The notes below the pieces were generated by a model, which did no database searches, was not told where the DNA came from, and saw only the letters and a program-made list of their open reading frames with translations. A DNA stretch of 64,000 nucleotides from assembly GCA_943357285.1 (NCBI GenBank), contig CALRGJ010000004.1, positions 1 through 64,000 on the forward strand, written 5' to 3'. The translations under genes and the position numbers were made by a program. Every line of letters begins with the position of its first letter. The first letter of the stretch is position 1. The stretch is from Candidatus Peribacteria bacterium (GTDB lineage Bacteria > Patescibacteriota > Gracilibacteria > UBA1369 > LOWO2-01-FULL-3). Positions 9,131 through 18,788 of the stretch are shown here, one piece after another.

Positions 9131-10843
9131 ATGGATTTCGCAAAACTCGATTTAAAAGACAATCAGGTATTAGCTCGAGTCATTATTGAGAGAGCTGCTA
9201 AGAAGCACTTCAAAGATCGTCATGAATTTGAAAAGTTTCGTAATGGGATGATGAAAGAATTTAAGGGAAAGATTTTTCATAATCTATTTTTTATCAAGGC
9301 TTATAACGATTTGGTAAAAGAAGGAAAGATAGAAAGAAATATGGAACTTCTAAGTTTGATTCAAAAAAGAAGTGTGAGAACCATGAGCGGTGTGGCGCCG
9401 GTGACTGTCCTAATGAAGCCGTTCCCTTGTCCTGGTAAGTGTATTTATTGTCCTACTGATGTTCGTATGCCAAAGAGTTATTTGCCGAGCCAGCCAGCTG
9501 CGCAGAGAGCTTTTCGTCAGAGATTCAATCCTTACACTCAGGTGTTTGTGAGGCTGAAGGCTTTGAGCATTACCGGTCACGAAGTTTCCAAAGTAGAATT
9601 GCGTGTGCTGGGTGGAACTTGGAGTGCTTATACTAAACGTTATCAAATTTGGTTTTTAAAAAAATGTTTGCAGGCGATGAATGAATTTTATTTGCAAACT
9701 GATCACGGCAAGACAGATAGAATGGAAGATATTGTGAAAGAAGAAACTGTAGATAGCGCTTATGGTAGCGACAAAGTGAATACTGTGATTCTTAAACCTC
9801 TTAATAAAAAGAATCAAACTTGGGAACAAATTGTGAAAGAAAATGAGACGGCGGATGTGCGTTGTATTGGAATAAATATTGAGACAAGATCAGATTTTAT
9901 TAATGAAGAAGAGGTGAAAAGATTGCGCTACCTAGGTGTAACTAAAGTGGAAATTGGTGTGCAAACAACAGATGATGAGGTACAGGAAATTACCAAGCGT
10001 GGTCATGATTTGAAATCGGTGGTGGAGGCGACAGCTTTGCTAAAGGATGCTGGTTTTAAAATCAGTTATCACATGATGCCAAATTTGCCTGGATCTACTC
10101 CGGAGATTGATAAGAAAATGGTTGGTGAACTTTTTGCTGATGACAAATATCAACCGGATTATTTGAAGATTTATCCATGTGTGGTGGTGCCGAAATCAAT
10201 TCTCTCATCTATCTATAGAAAAGGCTTGTTTAAGACCTATGATGATAAGACTTTGGAAGATATTTTGCTTCAGGAAATTAAGGATGTGCCGGAGTGGTGT
10301 CGTATTGATAGGATAGCTCGAGATATTCCTTCTACCGATATTGAGTCTGGATTTAAGTCTTCAAATATTCGTCAAATTCTTGAAGAAAGGCTTCGTAAGA
10401 TGGGCAAACCTTGTCGTGATATTCGTGCTCGTGAAATTCAAAATACTATTGTGGACCCTACCCATGTAGAACTTGTTGTACGTAAATATATGGCTCAAGG
10501 AGGCCAAGAATTCTTCATGTCATATGAGGATGTGAAGCAAGATAAATTGGTGGCTTTGCTTCGTTTGAGATTTCCTAAAAAGACTTTTATTCCTGAACTA
10601 AAAGATGCTGCTCTTATTCGTGAAGTACATGTATATGGAAAACAAATTGCCATTGGTAATAAGGAAAAAGGCGAAAAACAGCATGTTGGGTGGGGGACGA
10701 GATTAATGCAAGATGCGGAAAAAATGGCAAAAGAGGCTGGATATAAAAAGATGGCGGTGATTGCCGGTATAGGAACTCGGGAATACTACAAAAAGAAGGG
10801 TTATAAACTAGAGGGGACGTATATGGTTAGGTCTATGTTTTAG
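9131..10843 (+). CDS. elp3: Elp3-family radical SAM / GNAT tRNA U34 modification enzyme
   Basis: CPGKCIYCPTDVRMPKSYLPSQPAAQRAFRQRFNPYTQ, KVELRVLGGTWSAYTKRYQIWF, C-terminal GNAT AIGNKEKGEKQHVGWGTRLMQDAEKMAKEAGYKKMAVIAGIGTREYYKKKGY. Confidence 0.95.
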   Translation: MDFAKLDLKDNQVLARVIIERAAKKHFKDRHEFEKFRNGMMKEFKGKIFHNLFFIKAYNDLVKEGKIERNMELLSLIQKRSVRTMSGVAPVTVLMKPFPCPGKCIYCPTDVRMPKSYLPSQPAAQRAFRQRFNPYTQVFVRLKALSITGHEVSKVELRVLGGTWSAYTKRYQIWFLKKCLQAMNEFYLQTDHGKTDRMEDIVKEETVDSAYGSDKVNTVILKPLNKKNQTWEQIVKENETADVRCIGINIETRSDFINEEEVKRLRYLGVTKVEIGVQTTDDEVQEITKRGHDLKSVVEATALLKDAGFKISYHMMPNLPGSTPEIDKKMVGELFADDKYQPDYLKIYPCVVVPKSILSSIYRKGLFKTYDDKTLEDILLQEIKDVPEWCRIDRIARDIPSTDIESGFKSSNIRQILEERLRKMGKPCRDIRAREIQNTIVDPTHVELVVRKYMAQGGQEFFMSYEDVKQDKLVALLRLRFPKKTFIPELKDAALIREVHVYGKQIAIGNKEKGEKQHVGWGTRLMQDAEKMAKEAGYKKMAVIAGIGTREYYKKKGYKLEGTYMVRSMF

Positions 10844-10867
10844 TTTGCACAATGTATCTTGTGCAAA
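10844..10867. repeat. perfect 9 bp inverted repeat (hairpin) directly after the elp3 stop
   Basis: TTTGCACAA-tgtatc-TTGTGCAAA; no clear U-tract. Confidence 0.75.
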
Positions 10868-11207
10868 GTTATTGAGCTTTCGAGAGGGGTTACGTGACAC
10901 CTGGGTTCTTTGCTTTGTTTTGATGTTTGTACACTATGTTTGTGAATGTTAGACATTACTTACTATCGTTTGTTGTCGACAGCTTTTCCGACGAGGATGT
11001 TTGTAATTAGGATTCATATTTATGATGTGCGCTCTATGCTTGGTTCTCTATATTTCGGCTATATTTTCTTTCGATTTAACGCGTTTAAAAATTCTAGACG
11101 ACGTTTGGGTCGTCTGACGCTTTGTTTAGAAACTGGGTTGAATGATCTTTTGGCTTAGTTTAGGTCTTTTTGTATGATTTTTTATTTTGGTTTTGATTCT
11201 GAGGTTT

Positions 11208-13253
11208 TTAGTCCTGAACGTAAATTTCTTGTAATGCAGCAATTTTTTCTGCGAGTTTGTCGTAAGTTTTTAATAATGGATCTTTGTTGATAATTTTCTG
11301 AGCACTTCCCCGTGCTTTTTCAATAGTTTTAGAGTCTGTCAAGCTAGCCATCTTTAGGTCTGGAATTCCACTTTGTTTCACTCCGTATACTTCACCGGGT
11401 CCTCGTAGTTCCAAATCAATTTCTGATAATTTAAATCCGCTGGAATACATTTCCATGGCTTTCATACGCTTAGTTCCCTCTTCGGATAAATTTCCGGTAA
11501 ATAGGAAACAGTAGGACTTGTGCTCCCCTCTTCCTACACGTCCTCTAAACTGATGTAGCTGCGATAAACCGAAGCGTTCTGAGCCCTCAATTAGCATGAT
11601 TGTGGCGTTTGGGACGTCTATACCAACTTCGATTACGGATGTCGATACTAGAATGTTTATTTTGTTGTCTTTGAAGTCAGTCATTATTTGGTCTTTTTCT
11701 TCCTGTTTTAATTTTCCGTGAAGAAGTCCGAGTTTTAGTTTTGGAAAAATATGTTCGCTGAGGAAAGCAAATTCATTGAGAACGGATTTTACTTGGAGAA
11801 CGTCGGATTCGTCGATGAGAGGACAAATTACGAAAGCTTGGCGTCCTTTGTTTACTTGATCCTCAACCCATCTATAAGCTTCTATACGTTTAGATTCCGG
11901 GACTAATTTTGTGAGAATTTCTTGGCGTCCTTTTGGCATTTCATCGATTACGGAAAGATCTTGGTCTCCGTAAATTGTGATAGCTAGTGTGCGTGGAATC
12001 GGTGTAGCGGTCATATTTAATAAATGCGGAGAACCATAGCTTTTGAGTACTTCTCTTTGTTTTACGCCGAAGCGGTGTTGTTCATCGATTATAGCGAGAC
12101 CGAGATTTTTGAAACCAATTCCGTCTTGAATTAGAGAATGTGTACCGATGACTATATCGCAAGTTCCTGTTTTTAATTGCATTACGACGTCATCTTTTTG
12201 ACCTTTGGATGTGCTGCCGGCAATGAATTGAATATTGAGTCCGAAGCGAGTAAGAATTTTTACAAAAGTTTGGTAGTGTTGCTTAGCGAGGATTTCTGTA
12301 GGAGCCATAATGGCGACCTGGAAGCCATTTTTTATTACATTGAGAGCAGCGATGGCGGCGACAATAGTTTTACCTGAACCTACATCACCTTGGATGAGGC
12401 GTGACATTGGGAATGGTTGTTTGAGGTCCTCGAGAATTTCGTTGATTACTTTTTTTTGGGCGTTGGTGAGTTCAAAGGAAAGTCCGGAAATAAGTTCATT
12501 GATGATTTCATCTTTCCTTTCTATTTTTTTTGCATCTTCAGCGCTGATGTTTTGCCAATGCCATTTTTTCTGGAGAACTTTTAATTGAAGAAGAAAAAGT
12601 TCATCGAAAGATAGGCGCTCTTTTGCTTTATCTAAAATGGCGTCATCTTCAGGGAAATGGATGTTTTTGATGGCTGTTTTGTAGTCTATGAGTTTATGTT
12701 CATCAAGAACTTCTTGTGGCATATATTCTTCGAAGAGTTCTAGCCATTCATCTACTAGAGGCTTGAGTTTTTCGCGCATCCATTTGGAATTTATTCCTTC
12801 GGTTTCGTGATATACGGGAACGATGCGACCGGTGTGAATTTGTTCTTTGTTTTGACTGATGAGTTCGTAAGAAGGTCCTTGTAGTGAAATTTTGCCCATG
12901 GAAAGCTTAGCTTTTCCGCTGAGGATAATGTCTTTATTTCTAGGGAGCATCTTTGTGAGATGTGGCTGATTGAACCAAACTACTTGAATCGAGCCGGATT
13001 CATCAGTAAAAAGACCACGAGTGATTTTTACTCCTGTTCTTGTGCTCATATTAAAAAGATTGCTGAGTTTTCCTTTAATGACGTTTATTTCATCTGTTCG
13101 GACGTCGATGATTTGAGTGAATTCGCTGGCATCATTGTAAGTGCGGGGAAAATACATCAAGAAATCTTTCACATTTTTTACACCGAGTGTTTCGAGTAAA
13201 GATAGATGCTTTTTTGTGGTGCGGAGGACATTTGCTAAACTTCTATTTAGCAT
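11208..13253 (-). CDS. recG: ATP-dependent DNA helicase RecG
   Basis: SRLIQGDVGSGKTIVAAIAALN, IIDEQHRFGVKQR, MTATPIPRTLAITIYGDQDLSVIDEMPKGR, QFRGRVGRGEHKSYC. Confidence 0.97.
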   Translation of the reverse strand: MLNRSLANVLRTTKKHLSLLETLGVKNVKDFLMYFPRTYNDASEFTQIIDVRTDEINVIKGKLSNLFNMSTRTGVKITRGLFTDESGSIQVVWFNQPHLTKMLPRNKDIILSGKAKLSMGKISLQGPSYELISQNKEQIHTGRIVPVYHETEGINSKWMREKLKPLVDEWLELFEEYMPQEVLDEHKLIDYKTAIKNIHFPEDDAILDKAKERLSFDELFLLQLKVLQKKWHWQNISAEDAKKIERKDEIINELISGLSFELTNAQKKVINEILEDLKQPFPMSRLIQGDVGSGKTIVAAIAALNVIKNGFQVAIMAPTEILAKQHYQTFVKILTRFGLNIQFIAGSTSKGQKDDVVMQLKTGTCDIVIGTHSLIQDGIGFKNLGLAIIDEQHRFGVKQREVLKSYGSPHLLNMTATPIPRTLAITIYGDQDLSVIDEMPKGRQEILTKLVPESKRIEAYRWVEDQVNKGRQAFVICPLIDESDVLQVKSVLNEFAFLSEHIFPKLKLGLLHGKLKQEEKDQIMTDFKDNKINILVSTSVIEVGIDVPNATIMLIEGSERFGLSQLHQFRGRVGRGEHKSYCFLFTGNLSEEGTKRMKAMEMYSSGFKLSEIDLELRGPGEVYGVKQSGIPDLKMASLTDSKTIEKARGSAQKIINKDPLLKTYDKLAEKIAALQEIYVQD

Positions 13254-14436
13254 TGCAGATTACTTTTAAAAATTTGCGTTTGCCTACCTGTAGTAACTTT
13301 TCATTTGTGAGGTCGATTTCTTCTTCGTGTGTGGCAACTTTATTGCCATCTACTCTTATTCCCCCACCCTCGATCAAACGTCTAGCTTCGCCTTTGGAAG
13401 CCACTAGTTTTGATTCTGATAGGAGTTCGATAATGTTCATCTTGTTATTTGCAAATTTCTGTACTGGAATATTTTCCGGTAATCCTTTGTTGGCAAAGAT
13501 TTCAATAAATTCAGCTTCGGCTTGGTCGGCAGCAGTTCGGCTATGGTAGAGAGCAACTATTTCTCTCGCTAATTTCATCTTGAGGTTGCGAGGATTTTCG
13601 CCTTCACTCATAGCTTGTTTGATCTTGGCAATTTCTTCTAAGCTTAAGTCTGTAGTTAATTCAAAGTATTTAAAAATTAAATCGTCAGGCACGGACATAG
13701 TTTTTCCGTACATGTCTTTTGGTGTTTCAATTACGCCGATGTAGTTGTCCAAACTCTTACCCATTTTATTTACGCCGTCAGTACCTACAAGAAGTGGAAC
13801 AGTGAGGACGTTTTGTGGTTCTTGGCCGTAGTCTTTCTGAATAACTCTTCCGGCTAAAAGATTAAAAGTTTGATCGGTACCGCCTAATTCTAGATCTGAA
13901 TTTAGGGCTACGGAGTCATAACCTTGCATAAGTGGATACAAAAATTCGTGCATGTAAATTTCAGCATTTTTCTTAATTCTTTCTTGGTACATATCACGGT
14001 GAAGCATTTGTTGAACAGTAAAACTCTGAGCGAGTTTTGTGACGTCAGCAAAAGTTAATTTACCAAGCCAGTCAGCATTCCATACGATATTAGCTTTTTT
14101 AGTATCGAGAATTTTTCCGGCTTGTTCGAGATATTTTGCAGCGTTTGCTTCAAGTTCTGATTGAGTTTTTGGTTTGCGGGCATTTAGTTTATCTGTCGGA
14201 TCCCCTATTTGTCCTGTGAAGTTTCCAAATAATAAATCAACCTGATGTCCGGCTTCTTGGAATTCTCTTAGTTTTTTTATTACCACCATGTGACCTAGAT
14301 GAAGGTCGGCTCCGGATGGATCAATTCCTAGTTTAACTTTTAATTTTTTTCCTGATTTTAGTTTTTCTTCTAGGTCCTTGCGAACGATGACTTCCACCGT
14401 GCCACGATCTAGAAGAGTTTTGATGTCTGGTTTCAT
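13243..14436 (-). CDS. tyrS: tyrosine-tRNA ligase
   Basis: LKVKLGIDPSGADLHLGHMVVIKKL, GTDGVNKMGKSLDNYI, C-terminal S4 domain. Confidence 0.96.
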   Translation of the reverse strand: MKPDIKTLLDRGTVEVIVRKDLEEKLKSGKKLKVKLGIDPSGADLHLGHMVVIKKLREFQEAGHQVDLLFGNFTGQIGDPTDKLNARKPKTQSELEANAAKYLEQAGKILDTKKANIVWNADWLGKLTFADVTKLAQSFTVQQMLHRDMYQERIKKNAEIYMHEFLYPLMQGYDSVALNSDLELGGTDQTFNLLAGRVIQKDYGQEPQNVLTVPLLVGTDGVNKMGKSLDNYIGVIETPKDMYGKTMSVPDDLIFKYFELTTDLSLEEIAKIKQAMSEGENPRNLKMKLAREIVALYHSRTAADQAEAEFIEIFANKGLPENIPVQKFANNKMNIIELLSESKLVASKGEARRLIEGGGIRVDGNKVATHEEEIDLTNEKLLQVGKRKFLKVICNAK

Positions 14437-14492
14437 ATGGGCCTATTTTAATCTTTTATTTGGGATTTTACATCTGTTTTTACGAGAAAAAG

Positions 14493-14520
14493 TTGACAAA
14501 ATTCTGAAAGCTCTTATATT
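14493..14520 (+). promoter_or_regulatory. sigma70-like promoter
   Basis: TTGACA (14493-14498), 16 bp, TATATT (14515-14520), upstream of the ATG at 14546. Confidence 0.6.
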
Positions 14521-14545
14521 GTTAGTTTCCTGTTAACTTTTTTGA

Positions 14546-15322
14546 ATGCTTGAGTTGAAGCTAGCCGAAATCGGCTTATCAAAGAGTGAGGCGAAGATCT
14601 ATACCGGTCTACTTTCTTTGGGTCATCAACCTGTAAGTATAATTTCAAAAAGAGTTGGTCTCAATCGAACTACAACTTATTCCATTCTCAGAAGTTTGGC
14701 CAAAAAGGGTTTTGTGGCTTTTTATAATAAGTCTTCAACAACTTATTTTGTAGCGAACGATCCTAATTGTTTGATTGGTTATCTAGATAGTAAGTGTCGT
14801 ACTTATGATTATTTTCGTAGTGAACTGGTGAATTTGGTGCCTCAATATAGAGCGTTAATGAATGAGTATACTTTTTCTAAGCCGGTAGTTACTTATCACG
14901 AAGGTCTTGAAGGAGTGAAGCATGTGATGTATGATGCTTTGACGGCTAAGGGTAATTGTTTTGCTTGTCTGTGTTTACACAAATGGTTTAAGTCAGGATT
15001 GAAGGAGTTTCTGCTTGAGTATAAAGATTTTCGTATCGCAACAAAACAGATTCCGTTGTCAGCAATCGTGCCCGATACCCCTGAGGTTCGGGCTTTTTTT
15101 GAAGAAAATTATGACAAAAATAATGCTTTGACTCAGGTGAAATATTTGAAAGATCCAAAATATTGCCAGTTGTTTGAAAATGAAATTAATATTTATGATG
15201 ATAAGGTGGCAATAATACATCTGGAAAGGGGGCAGGAGTTTGGAGTAATTATTCAAAGTAAGGAGATTTCCAATATGCAGAAAAGTATTTTTCAATTAGC
15301 CTGGAACGGATTGGAGTTTTAG
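14546..15322 (+). CDS. TrmB-family-like HTH transcriptional regulator
   Basis: N-terminal wHTH IGLSKSEAKIYTGLLSLGHQPVSIISKRVGLNRTTTYSILRSLAKKGFV. Confidence 0.82.
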   Translation: MLELKLAEIGLSKSEAKIYTGLLSLGHQPVSIISKRVGLNRTTTYSILRSLAKKGFVAFYNKSSTTYFVANDPNCLIGYLDSKCRTYDYFRSELVNLVPQYRALMNEYTFSKPVVTYHEGLEGVKHVMYDALTAKGNCFACLCLHKWFKSGLKEFLLEYKDFRIATKQIPLSAIVPDTPEVRAFFEENYDKNNALTQVKYLKDPKYCQLFENEINIYDDKVAIIHLERGQEFGVIIQSKEISNMQKSIFQLAWNGLEF

Positions 15323-15336
15323 GCTACAATCCATGC

Positions 15337-16248
15337 ATGTCAACAAACCGTTTAGATAGATACATTGTTAGTAAGTATCCGGAATTTTCCAGAGGTCAGG
15401 CTCAAAAGCTGATAGAAAAAGGAAAAATTTTGGTTAATGGTAAGCCAGCTAAATCGAGTCAGGCTATTAGAGAGGCTGATAAGGTAGAGGTGGTGAAGGC
15501 TAAAAAAATGAAAAAGGTAGATAGACCAAAAGTTGATTTTCCTGTTCTTTATGAGGATAAAGAGTGTTTGGTTATAAATAAACCAGCTGGTATATCTGTA
15601 TATCCTATTAACGAAGCTGATAAATCAAAGACTATTATTGATTATAGTTTACAGAATTTTAAGGTGAAATTTAAGGATCCGGAAAGACCTGGAATTGTTC
15701 ATAGATTGGATAAGGAAACTTCAGGAGTTTTGATTTTAGCAAAAAATCAGGAAGCTCTAGATTATTTGATGGCTCAATTTAAGCAAAGAGAAGTAAAGAA
15801 GGTTTATTGGGCTCTTGTTTATGGAATCATGCAGCATCCGGAGGGAATTATTGATTCTCCAATTCAAAGAAGTCATAAACATAGAAAAAAAATGTCTTTG
15901 GCTGCTGCCGGAACAGGCAGAGAAGCTATTTCTCAATATAAGGTTTTGAAAGAGTACAGGCTTGATCCTAAGCATTTGTTGAGTTTGATAGAAGTGCGAA
16001 TTCACACGGGACGTACTCATCAGATTAGGGTACATATGTCTTCTATCGGTCATCCGGTGATTGGAGATGTTACTTACGGCAATTCCTCAATGAATAGGAA
16101 GTTTATCAAGAAGTATGGTCTAAGAAGACAGTTCCTTCATGCACGTCTAGTAGAATTCAAAACACCTGTTAAAGATAAACAGGTGTCAGTTGAGGCAGAA
16201 TTGCCAGATGAATTGAATAACTTAGAGACTAAGCTTCAACAGATTTAG
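15337..16248 (+). CDS. RluA-family pseudouridine synthase with S4 domain
   Basis: GIVHRLDKETSGVLILAKN, HTGRTHQIRVHMSSIGHPVIGD. Confidence 0.96.
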   Translation: MSTNRLDRYIVSKYPEFSRGQAQKLIEKGKILVNGKPAKSSQAIREADKVEVVKAKKMKKVDRPKVDFPVLYEDKECLVINKPAGISVYPINEADKSKTIIDYSLQNFKVKFKDPERPGIVHRLDKETSGVLILAKNQEALDYLMAQFKQREVKKVYWALVYGIMQHPEGIIDSPIQRSHKHRKKMSLAAAGTGREAISQYKVLKEYRLDPKHLLSLIEVRIHTGRTHQIRVHMSSIGHPVIGDVTYGNSSMNRKFIKKYGLRRQFLHARLVEFKTPVKDKQVSVEAELPDELNNLETKLQQI

Positions 16249-16627
16249 TCTTTTTTGGAGCAGCTTTTTTTACTGCAGCTGGTTTTTTTGCTTCTGCTTT
16301 TACTCTTGCAGCACCTTCAGCTTTGATTTCTGTGATTTCTAGGTTTGTGTATTTTTGTCTGTGACCTGCTGTTCTCTGGTAATGCTCTTTAGCCTTCATT
16401 TTGTAAACACGGATTTTTTCTCCTTTGATTTGTCCTAATACCTTAGCAACAACTGCAGCTCCTGATACGTATGGAGTACCGATTTTAACATCGTTGTTAT
16501 CACTGATAAGAACTACTTTGTCGATAGTGATTGTAGAACCGTCTTCTGCGTCTAATTTTTCTACTTCAACTGTAGCACCCTTTTCTACTTTGTATTGTTT
16601 TCCTCCTGTCTCGATAATTGCGAACAT
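16229..16627 (-). CDS. rplU: 50S ribosomal protein L21 with Lys/Ala-rich C-terminal tail
   Basis: MFAIIETGGKQYKVEKGATVEVEKL, YKMKAKEHYQRTAGHRQKYTNLEI. Confidence 0.96.
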   Translation of the reverse strand: MFAIIETGGKQYKVEKGATVEVEKLDAEDGSTITIDKVVLISDNNDVKIGTPYVSGAAVVAKVLGQIKGEKIRVYKMKAKEHYQRTAGHRQKYTNLEITEIKAEGAARVKAEAKKPAAVKKAAPKKTKSVEA

Positions 16628-16653
16628 GATTTTATTGTTAAATTTGCCCTGAT

Positions 16654-16682
16654 AATCTAGGGATAAATGCCTCTTTGGTCAA
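16654..16682 (-). promoter_or_regulatory. sigma70-like promoter of rplU
   Basis: Minus strand TTGACC, 17 bp, TAGATT; expected TSS about 20 nt before the rplU ATG. Confidence 0.6.
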
Positions 16683-16705
16683 GCTGAATTTAGGTGGAAG
16701 GGGCT

Positions 16706-17257
16706 TTAAAGTAACTTTTTTAACTCCTCAATGCTTTGTTTTAGAGCCTCGGAAATCAGAGGATATTCGGCCTTAATGAAGTTTCCAAGTACGAAATCGG
16801 CCAAATCTTGCTGTTTTGGGGCTAATTCTCCTCTACTTTCTATTCCAATGCGAATTCTGTTGAAATCTTCGCTTCCGAGGCATTGGATGATGGATTTCAT
16901 GCCATTGTGAGTGCCTGCGGAGCCTTTTTCCCTTACTCTTATTTTTCCCAGTGGCAAATCTATATCATCGTAAATAACTATAAGGTTTGTTTTTTCTTCT
17001 TTGTAAAAGTTTAATATTTTGCTTACGGCTTCCCCAGAAAGGTTCATGAAAGTAGTGGGTTTTACCAAAAGTATTTTTTCCCCTTCATAATTTACTTTAG
17101 CAATTTCAGCATCTAGTTTAGATTCGTTTTTCCAGGATACTTCGGTTCCTTCGAGTTCTAATTGTTTTGTAAATTCGTCTAAGGCCAAAAAACCACAATT
17201 GTGACGTGTCTTTAGATATTTTTCGCCTACGTTTCCGAGACCAACTACTATTTTCAT
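16706..17257 (-). CDS. pth: peptidyl-tRNA hydrolase
   Basis: MKIVVGLGNVGEKYLKTRHNCGFLALD, KPTTFMNLSGEAV, GSAGTHNGMKSI. Confidence 0.95.
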   Translation of the reverse strand: MKIVVGLGNVGEKYLKTRHNCGFLALDEFTKQLELEGTEVSWKNESKLDAEIAKVNYEGEKILLVKPTTFMNLSGEAVSKILNFYKEEKTNLIVIYDDIDLPLGKIRVREKGSAGTHNGMKSIIQCLGSEDFNRIRIGIESRGELAPKQQDLADFVLGNFIKAEYPLISEALKQSIEELKKLL

Positions 17258-18577
17258 TTATCTTCTATAAGGTATTTTCTTTCCTTTAATAACAATTATA
17301 TCACCAAATGTAGCGCCTTTCTTCTCTACAGCTTTCTGAAGTCCCATGCGTCCCATGTAGTGATAAACACGCTCTAAGCCTTCAGGATTGCTGATATCGG
17401 TCATTACAATCAATTGTTCTATGCGTTTACCTCCGACGTGGAAAATGGTGTTTTCTGCGGTTTTTTCTACGTCTTTGATAAAGAATTTAACTCTATCTAT
17501 ATGTGGATGAAGAATAGGGATGATTACTTCTTTTTTCTTTGCAGCAATTCTAACTTTCTTTTCTTTCTTTTGTAATATTGTTAAATCACCAAATACTTGG
17601 AACATTAACTCTTTTAATCCCTTCCTAGTCATACAGGAAATGGGATAGATTTTAGTGCTCTTTGTTAGTTTTTTAATTTCCTCTATTTTTGTGTTTAGAG
17701 TTTCTTCGTCTAGCATATCGATTTTATTGATAGCAACTATTTGTTTTAATTTTGAAAGTTTTTTGTCGAATAATTTTAATTCTGAAATTATGGTTTTGTA
17801 GTCTTTTTGTGGATTTTCAGATGTGCAGTCAATAATATGCACTAATAATTTTGTGCGACTTACGTGACGTAGAAATTTGTGTCCCAAACCTTTTCCTTCA
17901 CTGGCTCCTTCAATTAATCCAGGAATGTCCGCAACTACAAAAGATTCCATGTCGGATCCACCAAATTGATTCATGTTTACTACTCCAAGATTTGGAATAA
18001 GAGTTGTGAAGTGATAAGCGGCTATTTTTGGCTTTGCGTTGCTTACTACTGAGATTAAAGTAGACTTTCCAACTGAAGGTAATCCAATAAGTCCTACGTC
18101 GGCTACAAGTTTAAGTTCCAATAAAATATCTTTTTCTTCTCCCGGTTCTCCTGTTTCTGCAAAGTGTGGAGCTTGATTAGTGGAGCTAGTAAATCTGAGA
18201 TTTCCCATTCCTCCTTTTCCTCCTTTTGCTAGAATTACAATATCGTTTGGTTTGCTTAAGTCTGCGAGCTGTACGCTTTTATCGGCAGTGTATATTATGG
18301 TGCCTTGTGGAACATCTAATATAAGATCTTCTGCATCATTACCGGTCATGTTGTTTCCTCTGCCCTTTCCGCCTGATTCAGCCTTGTACATTTTCCTATT
18401 GGAAAGATGACTTAGGGTGTTAACGTTTGCATTGGAACGGAAAATAATATTTCCTCCCCTGCCTCCGTCTCCTCCATCGGGGCCTCCCCTAGGAATAAAT
18501 TTTTCTCTTCTAAAACTGAGAGCTCCATTACCTCCATCACCGGCTATAATCTTTAAATTTAGTTCGTCGCAAAACAT
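17258..18577 (-). CDS. obg: GTPase ObgE/CgtA
   Basis: Glycine-rich Obg fold GDGGNGALSFRREKFIPRGGPDGGDGGRGGNI; GLPSVGKSTL, DIPGLIEGASEGKGLGH. Confidence 0.97.
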   Translation of the reverse strand: MFCDELNLKIIAGDGGNGALSFRREKFIPRGGPDGGDGGRGGNIIFRSNANVNTLSHLSNRKMYKAESGGKGRGNNMTGNDAEDLILDVPQGTIIYTADKSVQLADLSKPNDIVILAKGGKGGMGNLRFTSSTNQAPHFAETGEPGEEKDILLELKLVADVGLIGLPSVGKSTLISVVSNAKPKIAAYHFTTLIPNLGVVNMNQFGGSDMESFVVADIPGLIEGASEGKGLGHKFLRHVSRTKLLVHIIDCTSENPQKDYKTIISELKLFDKKLSKLKQIVAINKIDMLDEETLNTKIEEIKKLTKSTKIYPISCMTRKGLKELMFQVFGDLTILQKKEKKVRIAAKKKEVIIPILHPHIDRVKFFIKDVEKTAENTIFHVGGKRIEQLIVMTDISNPEGLERVYHYMGRMGLQKAVEKKGATFGDIIVIKGKKIPYRR

Positions 18578-18671
18578 TTTGTCGGGTTACATTTTTTTTC
18601 ATTATACAGAATTATGTGATTTTGTTGTAGTTTTTAAATTATTGCGCTAAGTTATGTCTTGTAATTTTTAT

Positions 18672-18758
18672 GCCCAGGTGGCGGAACTGGTAGACGCGCT
18701 AGACTCAAAATCTAGTGTTGGCAACATCGTGAGGGTTCAAGTCCCTCCTTGGGCACCA
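18672..18758 (+). tRNA. tRNA-Leu (anticodon CAA), CCA encoded
   Basis: GCCCAGG ... CTAGA CTCAAAA TCTAG, long variable arm, GAGGG TTCAAGT CCCTC, CTTGGGC A CCA. Confidence 0.95.
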
Positions 18759-18788
18759 AAATTTCTGTGAATACGTGATAAATATTTT

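Noticed and set aside
10946-11158. 70 aa plus-strand ORF in the elp3-recG gap
   Set aside because: No recognisable domain, no clear promoter or SD, and composition resembles noncoding DNA; the gap is better treated as a candidate ncRNA region.
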